This document shows, piece by piece, positions 1 to 11,599 of a stretch of 64,000 bases of DNA. Source of the stretch: Acanthosepion esculentum (Eukaryota > Mollusca > Cephalopoda > Sepiida > Sepiidae); the NCBI GenBank assembly GCA_964036315.1, contig OZ038488.1, forward strand, positions 68,313,342-68,377,341, given 5' to 3'. How positions within the stretch are numbered: position 1 is the stretch's first letter; the number at the start of each line of letters is the position of its first letter. The notes under the pieces were generated by a model. The model made no database searches, was not told where the DNA came from, and saw only the letters and a program-made list of their open reading frames with translations. Both the position numbers and the translations under genes were made by a program.

Positions 1-150
1 GACAGACGGGGTTCTATAGCCTTGGATGGCAACTGGTCTACTGCAGAAAGAAATGCCAACCTACGGCGGGAAAAAAATCTCCCTCCTCAGTTATGTATCG
101 AAAGATACATGATCGCCTAAGCGTGTATCACGCTGATGAAGTCCAGAAGG
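1..150 (+). mobile_element. SINE-A, 3' body fragment
   Basis: Body segment of the SINE-A family, cut by the window edge. It has the shared block (ctatagccttggatggcaac, then the tctactgcagaaag block) and the hairpin ATGTATC (93-99), GAAA loop (100-103), GATACAT (104-110). Related blocks lie near 14.3, 14.7 and 60.5 kb, and inverted near 11.1 and 62.4 kb. The promoter head is not in the window. Confidence 0.75.
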
Positions 151-179
151 TCTTAAACATATCGATGAATAAAAAAAAA

Positions 180-1330
180 GACTAGAGGCAATGAAGTTAT
201 AAAGAAAGTAAAAGGGTGAGTTCAAAAAGAAGATGAAGCTGACTACGAGAAATTATGAGATGAAGAGGAAGAAAAGCTTGGGGGCCGAGATAACAATATT
301 CTGGACAAAAAATGACAAAGAAAACGATTAAAAAGAAAATCAAAGGGAAAGGAATAATTCGAAAAAGAGAGAGAATAGGGTCTACAAGAAGAAGAAACCG
401 ACAAAGAACAAGAAGGAGAAAAGGAATAATATTTAGAAGTAGAAGTGAAATCTAGAAAGCAAGAGGAAACGGATGAAATAAAGAACAAAATGGGGTAAAA
501 AAAAAGTGAATCAATGAAACGAAAAAAATTAGGGAGCAAGAAAAAAGGGAAAATATGAGATTAAGAAGAAGAGAAAGAAAGAGAATAAAGGGGATCAAGA
601 AGGAAGTAAAAAAACGAAAAAGAATGAAATATAGAAGAAAGATAAGAAAAATGTGGTCAAAAAGAAGAAAAAAGAAACAGAAAAAGAAATATGAGAACAT
701 GACGAAGAAAAAAAGAGAAAGAAAGGGATCAAGAAAAAGAAGAAAAAAGAGAATCAAAAGATGAAACAAAAGAAGAAAAAGAAATAAATGTGATTATGGC
801 AAAGAGAAAGTGGGACCAAGAAGAAGAAAAAATTAAAGAGATCAAGAAGAAAAAGAAGACGAGAACTAGTAGAAGAAAAGGAAGCATGTTTGTTATGAAA
901 ACACTCCGATGAGTGCTCAGGATCGCCTCGTCAGTGATGTTATGACTTGGGCTCATGGCAAGTTTCGGGTCTTCCAACATCATACTTGCTCGCCCAAGAG
1001 ACCCTACCGAAACAGTACTATTCCGGCAGGCGATCCTGAAACAAAAACAAAAAAAAATACGTGAAGCACGCAACAAATGGACTCCTCAAATAAATGCCAC
1101 TGCTGACCAATCACCACCGACTTACGTCACTTCCTCCTCAGCTAAGACGATACAAAAAAAAAAGAATCGACGAAATAAAGAAGAGGAAAATAGAAAGAAT
1201 GAGTTCACGGAAAAGGAAAATGAAATGAAGAAGAAGAAGAGGCGCGTGAAAAAGAACAAGGAGGAGGAAATCAAAAGTGGTAAGATGATAAATGAACGAC
1301 ATCAAGAATGCAGAAATAAATAAAAAGAAA
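180..1330 (+). repeat. Long polypurine (A/G) tract
   Basis: The plus strand is almost only A and G in irregular GAA, GAAA and AAGAG runs, broken by an ordinary-composition island near 900-1140. Open frames over it read as Lys/Arg/Glu runs, or Phe/Leu/Ser on the other strand. They are composition artefacts, not genes. A purine tract this long could form triplex (H-DNA); that is inference. Confidence 0.8.
918..1038. other. Self-complementary island in the polypurine tract
   Basis: A perfect 11-bp inverted repeat bounds the island: CAGGATCGCCT at 918-928 and AGGCGATCCTG at 1028-1038. Inside are further complementary pairs: 935-941 with 976-982, 946-952 with 992-998, 958-963 with 984-989, and 962-972 with 999-1013 (3-nt bulge). 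Some pairs cross, so they cannot all form as one simple hairpin. No family recognised. Confidence 0.6.
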
Positions 1331-1576
1331 GATAAAGGAAAAAGGCCGTTATATTCTCTCACAGACTCTTTTACTTGACTATCTCATGACATGCCAGTGA
1401 CAGGAATTTTAAAAGGCAACAATCGATATCAGTGCTTAGGGAGAATTTTACTGGAGACTTTTTCTTCGATTTTAGCCTCATTCGTTTAAACGCTGGTGCT
1501 TAATTCAGTTTTTCTTAGTTGTAACTACTACACCTCCTCTCACCTTTTTTGAGTGTGTGTAGGTTCGTTCGTGCGG

Positions 1577-1614
1577 TCAAGCGCGCGCGCGCGCGTGTGT
1601 TTTAGAGAAAGTTA

Positions 1615-1660
<46 letters not shown>
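1577..1660. repeat. (CG)n then (TA)n microsatellites
   Basis: A short (GC)n/(GT)n run is followed by about 45 bp of (TA)n ending at the left edge of mariner copy M1. The CG run is a potential Z-DNA former. Confidence 0.85.
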
Positions 1661-1663
<3 letters not shown>

Positions 1664-1666
<3 letters not shown>

Positions 1667-2430
1667 TGTGCGACGGGTAAATTGTCACCATTTTATATTT
1701 TTAATTTCGCGCATGCGCTTTGTTTGCTTTTGATTTTGTCGACTGCACAGTATAGTAGGGTCAGTTGTGCATCGTCTGTGAAAAAAAGAGACCCAAGACG
1801 CAAATCACTCCGCCAGAAATTTAGAAAGTTCATGCTGTACTGGTTGGCATTCCCACCGGAAGCTCCAAAACAAACATTTCATGATGTTTGGGTGCCAATC
1901 TGAGGAGAGTGCAGAAGATTCAGAAAGAGTTGGATGATATATCCAGTCAACATAATCGTGTTTGGAGTGAACACTAGGGATGGCGACGTTATGCCTCCAT
2001 TTATCTTCTCCCGTGGCCTCAGACTCGACACGGAGACCTACGTCAATGCCTTGAGGAGGTAGTGCTATCCTGTTTCAAGACGGTGGCTGCTGGAAGACCC
2101 TATGTCTGGCAACAAGACTCTGCACCATGCCGCACAAGCAGGAGAATAGAGGCATGACTGTCAGACAATTTCTACTACCACATCCCCTCTTATATTTGAC
2201 CACCTAACTCCCCAGACGGCAAGAGACAAAACAAAACTCGTTGTAACACCAACGATGACCTGAAGGCAAAGATTATAGTATCATCCACTAAACAAGGAGA
2301 CCGTCCAGAAGAGATACAGGTGATTCCGAAGTCGTCCTGAGGCTGTAGTTGAAGCTAATGGCGACTTTATTGGATAATTTTGGTAAATATGTTTGCATTA
2401 TTTTCATTTTTGCGTAATTTAGACGCACCC
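1664..2430 (+). pseudogene. Mariner-type transposon M1, internally deleted
   Basis: The left end resembles the TIR of M3 (CATTGTGCGACGGGTAAATT against CAGGGTGCGATGG). The right end has the subterminal tctaaattacgc of the same family but lacks about 15 bp of TIR. Plus-strand coding starts with the helix-turn-helix region, is lost after a segment reading KELDD, and resumes near 1950 in the catalytic domain (FGVNTRDGDVMPPFIF). Later pieces match the mariner QQDSAPC segment, the PPNSPD block and the C-terminal EANGDF ending. Stops and frameshifts make it dead. M2 and M3 belong to the same family. Confidence 0.8.
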
Positions 2431-2554
<124 letters not shown>

Positions 2555-2738
2555 GGTGTGAGCGGGGAGAGAAATGTAATTTCGTTTTCTGTAGAAAATG
2601 GGTTTGAGAAATCGACCGCAAACAAATTATGTTTAGGCAGAGGAACTTTCTACATCTTTCGCGATATTGGAAGAAGAGGGTCTTGTGACATTGGATGATG
2701 GAGACGATAAGAATAAATCACACTGGAAAGACAAACTG

Positions 2739-2806
2739 AAGAAGAAGAAGAAGAAGAAGAAGAAGAAGAAGAAGAAGAAGAAGAAGAAGAAGAAGAAGAA
2801 GAAGAA
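2739..2806. repeat. (GAA)n microsatellite
   Basis: More than 20 tandem GAA triplets, then a G/A-rich shoulder. The poly-Leu frame on the minus strand is a translation of this repeat. Confidence 0.9.
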
Positions 2807-3189
2807 ATGGGGATGAGGGCGAGGATGAGGATGATCGTTTGGATGAGTTTGGAAGAGAATTAAAGAAATCTGGTTCTTTTCCCCTTATTCCTGAAGATAT
2901 AGGTGACAAATAATTCTGACCAGAACTGTAGATGAATTGTTTTTATCTCACCGTTATTTTTTTTCTTTTGAATCTTATCCATTTTCATCTTTCCTCATCA
3001 TCATTATTATTAATGGAGTAAAAGAAAACTCTTCCTTTTCTAAAAATAAAAGAGTTTTTAACTATTTTTCAATGATCTTAGCTCCTATAAAAGTTTTAGA
3101 GTGATTGTGCTCGAGTTCTCATTTACTTTGTTTTAAAACATTTTAATCAGATGTTGCCTGTATTCAAACATTAAATTTCTCTATTGCTC

Positions 3190-5985
3190 AGACTCTGACT
3201 GAAATTGTTTATTTTCCTACTCGTTTCCCTAGCAAAACCGATCAACAGACCTCGCTACTTGATTTATTTCTTACCTCCTTTCCTAGTTCTTACTGAGCTT
3301 CGCAATACTGCTCCTTTGGGAACTCAGATCACTCTAGTATCTATTGAAATTCTTTCACAATTATCTATTAAACAGGAACCTCCTACTCATGAGTCCTCTT
3401 TCCGTTACCAGCATGCCGATTGGGACTCACTCCTTGATTTTCTTCGTAACGCGCCTTGGACTGACATCTTTAACATTCAAACTGAGAATTGCGCCATTAG
3501 GTTTCCGCCATGTATGCTTTCATTCCTTCTCGGAAATACCAGTCTTCTCCAAACCAGTATTCTCGGCCGATATAGCCTACAGCAACCACTATTTCCGGCT
3601 ATACCAATGTGACAGCTCTCGTCACAACACACGCCTATTCGTTGCTTCTCGTAAGAAATGTAAACGAGTCCTCGAAAGAGCTAAGTCTTTGTTTGCTGAG
3701 AGAATGAGGAACCGCATTGCATGTAACAACTTTCACTTTCGTGTTTACTGGCAGCTCTGTAGTCGTGTATTAAATAAACGTAAAGCCTCTATTCATATCC
3801 TAATCAATAAATTTGAGGCGTTAATATCTTCTGCTGATGAAGCTGAATGTTTCGCCCGCGAATTCTCTTTAAACTCTGCTCTTGACTCATCTGGAGTATC
3901 ACTGACTAACTTCCCACTTAGAACTGAGACTGTTAAGTCATATGCATATAACACGTAATATGGTTTCTGTTATTATCTCCAAACTAGATCCCCACAAAGT
4001 ATGTGGACCTGGCGGCATCCCTCTAATAGTGCTTGTGAAGCGTACTCCAGAACTGGCTCATGTTCTCTCTAAATTTTATAATAAATGTCTCGCTGCCTCT
4101 TGTTTTCTTGCCGGCTGGAAGTCCTCATTTGTTGTTCCAGTTTTTAAGAACTCTGGTGAACCGCCCGACCCATTCAGCCTTCTACCTCTTCTTGGTAGAC
4201 TTAGTAATCAATGCTGAATTGGTTAAGCATCTCTCATCGCAGGTCTTTTTTTTTTCTAGTCAACTGCTGATGCACTAACGATAATTGCGGATCGAGTCTA
4301 TCATGCTCTAAAAAAAAATGGTGAATCTCGGGCTGTAGATTTGGACATCTCGATAGCTTGCTCCAGGGTTTGGCATACAGATCTTCTCCACAACCTGAAA
4401 AATTATGGTGTCTCCAGAAAATCTTTTCAACTGATCCAGTCTTTACTATCAGATCGTGAAATGGAAGTTATCCTGAAGGGACACTCGTCTAGACCCGCTT
4501 GTACTAATGCAGATGTCTCCTTGGTCCTAGTTTGTTTTTAATTTTCTTTAATGACTTTCCCGATGGAATCAGCTCTTAACTTGGTATCTACGCTGATGAC
4601 ACAACCATTTACTCCTGTCTCGATATTAAGTATGGTCAGTTCGATGAGGTCAAAATGACAGCCGATGTTCAAAACGGCGTTCAGTCTGTTGTTAACCGGA
4701 GCAAAAGATGGCTTGTTAATTTTAACGCCCCCAAACTTAAACTGCTCTCTATTAATCATCTGAGAGTCCCCTCTCCGCCTTCCATCGGCATGTCTGATGC
4801 TATCCGCCAGGAAAGTGACTCGTTGCGCCTTCTCTGGATAACTTTCAGGATGACATGACGTGGAAAGACTATATTGAATCCATTGCTAGGTCATTTACTA
4901 AGAAGGCTGGTTCAATTTGTCGTGCGAGACAATTTTTCTCTCCAGAATCTATCATACATATCTGTAAGTCTACCATTCGTCCATGCTTAGAATATTGCCG
5001 TCACACATGGTCTGGTGCTCTTATTGTTTATCTCAAGCTCTTTGATATAATCCAAAGAAGAATCAGCCGTATTAGTGGTCATGATCTCGGATTCAGTCAC
5101 TTTCTCATCGCTGTAAGGTTGCCTCCTTTTGCCTTTCCTATAAATACTTCCATAGTAATTGTTTGGATGAGCTCTTTGCTATAGTACCTAGACTTCATGA
5201 GTTTAAGCGCAGTACCAAGACTGGCGTCGATATTTCAATAAATTTACAGTTGAGTTGGCTAGACGTAGCCGTAAGTTCTATGCTAACAGTTTCTTTCCTC
5301 TCACTTCTCGCTTGTGGAACTCTCTTCCGGTTCCTTGCTTTCCAGCCAACATTACTCGTCAAACATTTAAATGCAATGTCAATCGCTATCTACTGTCCTC
5401 CTGATTACTATTTTTCCTCTCGCTCATTCATAACTTTTTGTGACATCAACGAACATTCGTTGCCGCTTTTGTGAGGCCAACGAATACTCGTTGTCACTTT
5501 CGTAACGCTCGTTGTAGTAGAGACTATAATCGCAGTTACAACTATCGTAACGCCGTTTAACAATACTGGTGCCAGACGCCTTCGAATGACACCCGCACTA
5601 ATAGTATTTGCTCGATAATACGTTTAGTTATCCGTATATCAAAATAGTATAGAGAATAGCGGTCCATATAGTAATAGAGGTTAGAATAGAAATAGCGATG
5701 CGAATAGCAATGTTGATCCGAATAATAACAGAGGATAGAATAGAAGTACAGATCGTTAGTCGTCAGCTACTTCCGACATATATGCGTTTCCTCTATGGTC
5801 ACGTGGTCTACTTAATTCAATAATGGGATCGCCGGTATTTGCTCACTGGCGATCTATGTTCAAACTCCAGTGTCGGCAGCGACACTATATTCCTATATAA
5901 CATATCTTTGTTTCTAATTCTTCCACATCCAGTAAGCTCTTGTGTCTGAGAGCCTTTACTGTCTTACTTGGGGTGAAACTGATTA
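3190..5985 (+). pseudogene. LINE family L-A, reverse-transcriptase remnant
   Basis: Longest non-LTR retrotransposon here, broken by stops and frameshifts. The start resembles the end of an apurinic endonuclease domain. The RT fingers follow (DPHKVCGPGGIPL, then WKSSFVVPVFKNSGE, near 3990-4160), then the first catalytic block (LDISIACSRVWHTDLL, near 4340-4400; the usual F-D-V is altered). The YADD catalytic box is at 4589-4600 (YADDTTIYSC). The C-terminal part has STIRPCLEYCRHTWSGA, then a finger-like end and a 3' tail resuming near 5905 after an inserted element. The style suits the Jockey/CR1 group; the clade is not resolved. Confidence 0.85.
5438..5903 (+). mobile_element. Candidate solo LTR, copy R1
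   Basis: A block starting TGTGACATCAACGAAC and ending CTATATAACA interrupts the 3' tail of the L-A LINE. The same block in the same orientation is at 31159-31503. TG...CA ends, no coding content and clean interruption suggest a solo LTR. The first part repeats near-palindromes (CAACGAA..TTCGTTG) and the second is rich in gaatag/gtatag words. A target duplication is not clear. A non-LTR, TIR-less element is the alternative. Confidence 0.5.
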
Positions 5986-6640
5986 AAAAAAAACCAAAAA
6001 AAAAACCATATCTAAACTTTGTTTCAATAGAGGTCAGTTTAAAGTGATGCCTCAAAATTGCCAGCAGCCTCGTACCTGTGTCTACTATCATAACATCTGA
6101 ACCATAAGTTTTACAATATGATGAAAAAATCTTATCCTACCAAAATATGTTATTGTAAATATTAAAAAAATGAGATATTACGAGTTTAAATACACATGGT
6201 ATATCATGTAACTTATATCTTGAGAATGTTGCCAACATCTCTTGGCTATTATCAATTTTATTGTGAAAATATTGACTTGCGTAATATCGCATAGCGTATA
6301 AATGTAAATACGCGCTCACACATTAACAGAATTTTTTAGATACAGTATATCTCTGAAAGAACAATATGAATAAAGACAACAAAATGTTAGCTGACGCATT
6401 TCATCCTCTGAGGGACATTATGCAGGCAAATGTAAGGATTTTATTTTGTGAGAAGAATTTATGTTATTGACATAGAGGTGCCTATGAATATTCATCAGGT
6501 TAAAATATTTTGCGAAAAAGTCAGGTAAATTCATGGGGGTGGGGTTATAAAGTTCAAAGCCTAATAAACGAAATTGAGCGCGAAGATATTTTTATTATGT
6601 ATAATAATAATTTATATATAAATTAGTATTTAAATTATTT
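5985..6640. other. AT-rich stretch, no gene seen
   Basis: Between the L-A tail and the minisatellite. Short open frames only, no motif recognised. A-rich runs near 5985-6010 form the LINE tail. Confidence 0.6.
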
Positions 6641-6654
6641 TGGATTGTGGTTCA

Positions 6655-7252
6655 TTCAAGTGTTATATGTTTTGAATAACATGAGGTTATGGATTCAGTT
6701 ATGAATAACATGAGGTTGAATAACACGAGGTTATGGATTCGGTTATGAATAACATTATTTTGAATAACACGAGGTTATGGATTCGGTTATGAATAAAATG
6801 AGGTTGAATAACACGAGGTTATGGATTCAGTTATGAATAACATGAGGTTGAATAACACGAGATTATGGATTTGGTTATGAATAAAATGATTTTGAATAAC
6901 ACGAGGTTATGGATTCGGTTATGAATAACATGAGGTTGAATAACACGAGGTTATGGATTCGGTTATGAATAACATGATTTTGAATAACACGAGGTTATGG
7001 ATTCGGTTATGAATAAAATGTGGTTGAATAACACGAGGTTATGGATTCGGTTATGAATAACATGAGGTTGAATAACAGGAGGTTATGGATTCAGTTATGA
7101 ATAACATGAGGTTGAATAACAGGAGGTTATGGATTCAGTTATGAATAACATGAGGTTGAATAACAGGAGGTTATGGATTCAGTTATGAATAACATGAGGT
7201 TGAATAACACGAGGTTATGGATTCAGTTATGAATAAAATGAGGTTGAATAAC
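6655..7252 (+). repeat. 44-bp minisatellite
   Basis: About 13 tandem units of a 44-bp word built around ttatggattcggttatgaat and aacatgaggttgaataacac. Each unit holds two copies of a shorter word (gaataacaYgaggtt), so it probably grew by doubling. Units differ by a few substitutions (cacgagg, caggagg, catgatttt). Ends abruptly at about 7252. No coding frame. Confidence 0.9.
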
Positions 7253-7259
7253 ATTTAAC

Positions 7260-7574
7260 TCCTTTCTTTTATTTTCATTTTATTTTTGTATGATTGGGTT
7301 CATATATTTCGGCTTGGCAAAGTAGTAATTCTTTCAAGAAAGGAGATATTGGATAAAATCATGGGTGAATATTTATATTTTGATAAGATTCGATAGACAC
7401 AATTTCCTTCTAAATAAGTTACTTTCTTTATTAATAAGTGAAGCATTCGCTAGGTCAAAGTTGTGGTCCAATTTATTTCTATCTATGACTAATGCATTTG
7501 ATAAATTGTTGTGAATAAGGTCTTTTTCATGCTCACATTTACGATTTTTTAATTTCTGCAAGTTTATCCAAAGT
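7260..7574. other. AT-rich spacer, no gene seen
   Basis: Separates the minisatellite from U1. Only a short unrecognised minus-strand frame is present. Confidence 0.5.
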
Positions 7575-7985
7575 ATTAGCGTCTTGCGTATGAAGATAAT
7601 CTACATCCGCGTCTTGGGTAAGAAGATAAACTACGTCCAACAGTAACGCCTCTGATCAGGTGGTTTTGAGCAGCGTGGAATCTCCTCTTAATTAATGGTG
7701 TTCCCAGGTCCACCCTGGCCTGGGGTTGTAGTACCTGTTAGGGTTTCAACTATAGACAAATAGTTAATTCCCAAACTGGGATCAAAACACTATGAAAGAG
7801 TAAAAATATGTTTTAATACCAGAAATACTTTGTAAAAAAAAATTACCAGCTATACTTTTTTTAAGAAAAAATATTACCAGAAATACATTTTCGAAAAAAA
7901 AAATATTACCAACAATAAAAATTTTGTCGGCATTAAATAATCCATTGGGTATGATATGCCGTAAAACAAAGCAAACCAAACCAAA
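7575..7985 (+). mobile_element. U element, copy U1
   Basis: Member of an interspersed family with six copies here. Order: a head with two gataa(a/t)ctac-type words, a body (gatcaggtggttttgagcag, then ggtccaccctgg, then cctgttagggt), a block ending caaaacactatgaaagag, a run of attaccag/aaatac words rich in A and T, and a 3' tail (ggcattaaataatccattgg, then atatgccgtaaaacaaa). No coding frame. SINE-like or MITE-like; no TIR seen. Confidence 0.75.
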
Positions 7986-8143
7986 GTATTGGCAGGAACA
8001 GTTGATTATGAACATTTTTGCTTTTTTATATAAATACTTGTCACGAAATGAAATCCTTATATTTGCCTAGATAAAGTCTCTCAGAGAACGAAACGCATTG
8101 GCTAAGATAAATTTTTCTTTTGCCTTTATTCATATATACATAT

Positions 8144-8255
<112 letters not shown>

Positions 8256-8539
8256 TGTTGATTGACGATTTAAAAAAGACATGGAATGCAGTATACGTCG
8301 TACAGTACTTTCGCAGATTAGTGGCACAGGCGTTGAATTGGGATACGGTAGAATGCAATATTTCACTTTCGTTTGGTGATTGCTATCTGAAACTAAAAGT
8401 TGGGTGATTGCTATCGTTGACACGCACCGTTCTTTTTTGGGGCGCCTGCAGTTTTCACCTACCAATGTATGAAATTCATACATTCCGCGTATTCTCTTTC
8501 GAAGGTTATCGCTGGCCAAATGCTTTATTGATATAAAAA

Positions 8540-8950
8540 GCCATTTCCACTGCTTCCCACCCCTGTGCCTTTTCTATAAATATTTCCATCGTAATTGTTC
8601 TGATCAACTTTCCTCTATGGTATCTAGACTTTATGAATTTAAGCGCAGTACTAGATTGGCGGCAAGGTCTCATCCTTTTACAGTTGAAATGGCTAGATGT
8701 AAACGTAAGTTCTATGCTAAAATTTCTCGTTGTCGCACTTCTCGCTTGCTGGACTCTCTTCCGGCTTCTTGCTTCTCAGTTAACTTGATTTTCAAAAATT
8801 GAAAGGCAATGTCAATCGTTATCTACTGTCTTCCTAATTTTTGTTCTTTTATTGTTCTCTCTCCTTAATAGTTAATAGGTTTTCTATTACATAGTAAGCC
8901 CTTGCTTCTTAGTGGCTTTATTGCCTTGCTTGGGGTGAAATAATAACGAA
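8540..8950 (+). pseudogene. LINE L-A, 3' end fragment
   Basis: Encodes the end of the L-A protein (LYEFKRSTRLAARSHPFTVE, then SRLLDSLPASCFSVN), with a frameshift before the last motif. The usual tail follows: cccttgcttcttagtggctt, then ttgcttggggtgaaat. A 5'-truncated insertion. Confidence 0.85.
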
Positions 8951-9037
8951 ATGCAATAAAATCGCTCGAATATTTGCTTCATGAACAATAGAAAATTCAG
9001 AAAAATGTTTGAATTAAAATTGTGTACTGTAAGAATT

Positions 9038-9040
<3 letters not shown>

Positions 9041-9102
<62 letters not shown>
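9041..9102. repeat. (TA)n microsatellite
   Basis: About 62 bp of uninterrupted TA. Just right of it, the minus strand of 9102-9145 reads CTACA, CTGATGA, then GAAG and a TGTGG partner. Confidence 0.95.
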
Positions 9103-9105
<3 letters not shown>

Positions 9106-9145
9106 ATCCACAGACAGAGTGCTTCGCAGCTCATCAGTGTAGTTA

Positions 9146-10053
9146 GACGTCCGAATGTCTTAAGCCGAAATCAAATCCCGACAGATTTGGTATAAGTAGC
9201 AGAATCTAGCACTAAGTCATTGACGCCCGGTGGTGATGAAGTTGAGTTTAAACGTATTTATTTATAGATAGTGACTGGGAGAACTCGATTCGTTTTTATC
9301 GAAGAGTCTTGCATTAGCAGCAGTAATAGTCCCTGTTTACAAACTCACATTTCCGCCCCGAGAGCTCAACCGAAATATTTTTTTCAGGAGCATATCGAAC
9401 ATATAGTTAATAAAACAGTGCTCAATATAATATAACAGAGCTATTAAGTATATATTAATAAATACATATTATCCCTTGACGCTAGCATGATTTTTAGTTT
9501 CATGCACGACGCAATCTTCAGGTGCTGAGCATGCGCTGAACGTTATACAATTTGACTTATAATATATATGGTTATCCCAATGTTGGCGTAGTTATATATT
9601 TTGCTGGGATTACAGGCTTTTAATTTTAAAATTTTAAAATTATGTTTGAAAATAAGCGGGATTTATATATGTATGTAAAAAAAGGGAATTTAAAAAAACA
9701 TATTTTAATGCGGAATATTCATATTTATATTTTTGAAAAAAAAATTGAATTAAAAGGGAGATTATTTGTCCTTATTTAAACAAAACATAAATACGTATTC
9801 AAATAAACAAAGATTACTTTGCATTAAAAAGTTTAAAATTAAGAATTAAAAAATATTAAGAATTAAAAAATATTAAGAATTAAAATTAAAAATAAATAAA
9901 AGTCTACTGTTTTATGTTTGAACACAGTCTTCATACTCCGAATATTGCGTTCCAGCATGAAACAGACTGTCGCCATTCAGTGTTGAACTGTGTCCCCCAC
10001 TGCTTATATTTAAATACGCTCTATCCAGGCCAGGATATTGAGCACTTTTACCT

Positions 10054-10058
<5 letters not shown>
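9146..10058. other. AT-rich stretch, no gene seen
   Basis: Degenerate A/T runs, including several copies of a taagaattaaaa word near 9835-9900. Nothing coding is recognised. Confidence 0.5.
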
Positions 10059-10142
<84 letters not shown>

Positions 10143-10259
10143 TAACTTTAAAACATTTTATTGTGTGTGTTTGTGTCGTCGCCTTAGACATATTTTCCTT
10201 TCGTCTTTATTCATATTATCCCTTCAGAGATATACCCTATCCGATATTTGTCACACACA

Positions 10260-10320
<61 letters not shown>
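10059..10320. repeat. (CA)n/(TA)n compound microsatellites
   Basis: (CA)n then (TA)n to about 10140, a 110-bp spacer, then about 68 bp of (CA)n from 10252. The Thr-His and Cys-Val frames are artefacts. Confidence 0.95.
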
Positions 10321-10322
<2 letters not shown>

Positions 10323-10448
10323 AAAATGAGTGATATATATATATATATTTTACAAAAAAATCAGTGGAAAATTTCAATAAGCCATTTCTGACCTTAGATC
10401 TCCGGTTGGGACACGGAAGGAAATGTGTATACAATATAAATCAAAGGA

Positions 10449-10449
<1 letters not shown>

Positions 10450-10503
<54 letters not shown>
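10450..10503. repeat. (AAT)n microsatellite
   Basis: About 18 tandem AAT triplets. Confidence 0.95.
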
Positions 10504-10505
<2 letters not shown>

Positions 10506-10521
10506 CATTGCATATTATTAA

Positions 10522-10566
10522 CATCATACGATCACCGAAGTTTAGCAACGTCGAATATGCTCAGTA
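10522..10566 (+). other. 5S rRNA-like fragment
   Basis: The stretch acgatcaccgaagtttagca, then acgtcgaa and a diverged tcagtact, matches the middle of 5S rRNA (GATCACCGAAGTTAAGCAAC). It is followed by an L-A tail, not by the rest of 5S. Likely a broken head of a SINE-A copy. Confidence 0.6.
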
Positions 10567-10594
10567 CTTAAAATTTTCAAAAAGCATTTCAAGG

Positions 10595-10860
10595 AAGGCA
10601 ATAAAGCCACCAAGATGCAGTGTAGTTACTGTGTCTGAAGGAATTTAAGAAATAGGAAAGAGGAAAACAATAAAAGAACAGAAATTAAGAAGACAGAAGA
10701 AACAAGTGACATGGCATTTAAATTTGTGAAAATCAAAGTCGACTGGAAAAAATGGTGCCGGAAGAGAGTTTTTACTAGCGAGAAAAGAAACTGTTGGCAT
10801 AGAAATTATGGTTACATCTTGCCAATCTAGTACTGAACTTAAATCCATAAAGTGTAGGTA
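10595..10860 (-). pseudogene. LINE L-A, 3' end fragment
   Basis: On the minus strand, frames in pieces match the L-A C-terminus (SSVLDW for STRLA, a FPVDFDFHKFKCHV piece close to CFPVNFDLQKFKCNV), with the 3' tail at 10595-10640 on the low-coordinate side. Heavily mutated. Confidence 0.7.
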
Positions 10861-11044
10861 TCATAAAGGAAAGTAATATTTATATTTTGTTATAATACAA
10901 AAATGTGGCACAAGGCCAAAAGAGTGGGAGGGTGGCTGGTCTTCTGTCTGTCTTATCTTTAACTTAGCTAGCCGCGATTACTGACCCAAGCATACTACAG
11001 TATTCCTTACACCAAAACAACACATTCTTATTTACCATTTTACT

Positions 11045-11335
11045 CATTTATGTGCCATGCATGATACAGGCTCAGGCGATCGTGTATCTTTCGATACATG
11101 TCTGACGAGGCAGATTTTCTCCAGCACTAGGTTGCCATTTCTTTCTGCAGTAGACCAGTTGACATCCAAGGCTATAGAACCCGGTCTGTTCTGCGTTTTA
11201 CCCATAGCTGGGGAAGAAGAAGAGGATTCATACCTTTCCCAATGGTATTAACACATAAGTGAATGTAATGGATTCGACTGGAATTCGAACTTGGCTCTCC
11301 GATTGCTCAATCCGAGCCGCTATCCATTACTCCAC
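11045..11335 (-). mobile_element. SINE-A, nearly complete copy
   Basis: Read on the minus strand: tRNA-like head (taatggatagcggctcgga, then the B-box-like gttcgaattcc), linker with cattcacttatgtgttaata, the body block, the hairpin (TGTATC, TTTC on the plus strand, GATACA at 11083-11098) and the gatcgcctgagcc tail. The ends are fairly clear on both sides. The 5S-like head is absent. Confidence 0.8.
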
Positions 11336-11599
11336 TATTTTTACTACAGCCCCAACCCTAGCCCACCGCAAAATCTATATGTAGTCCTAACTAGTTCCTA
11401 TATGTACAATTTTGTCTGAAATTAAAATGAAATCGCAATGAATATTTACAATGGATATGATTCATATACCACAGAGGAAAGTTCATTAGAATAATTGACA
11501 AATAAGTATTTATAGAAAAGGCACAAAAAAGCTACATTACGGCGGAGGTGGGGAGAGTAACTGAAGATGAGATGTCAGGTCACGACCAATAACATTGCA

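Noticed and set aside
6655..7252. CRISPR array
   Set aside because: Units are directly adjacent with no unique spacers, and the window is eukaryotic.
9914..10324. 136-codon plus-strand frame
   Set aside because: Two thirds of it are (CA)n and (TA)n translation. The unique start has no known domain.
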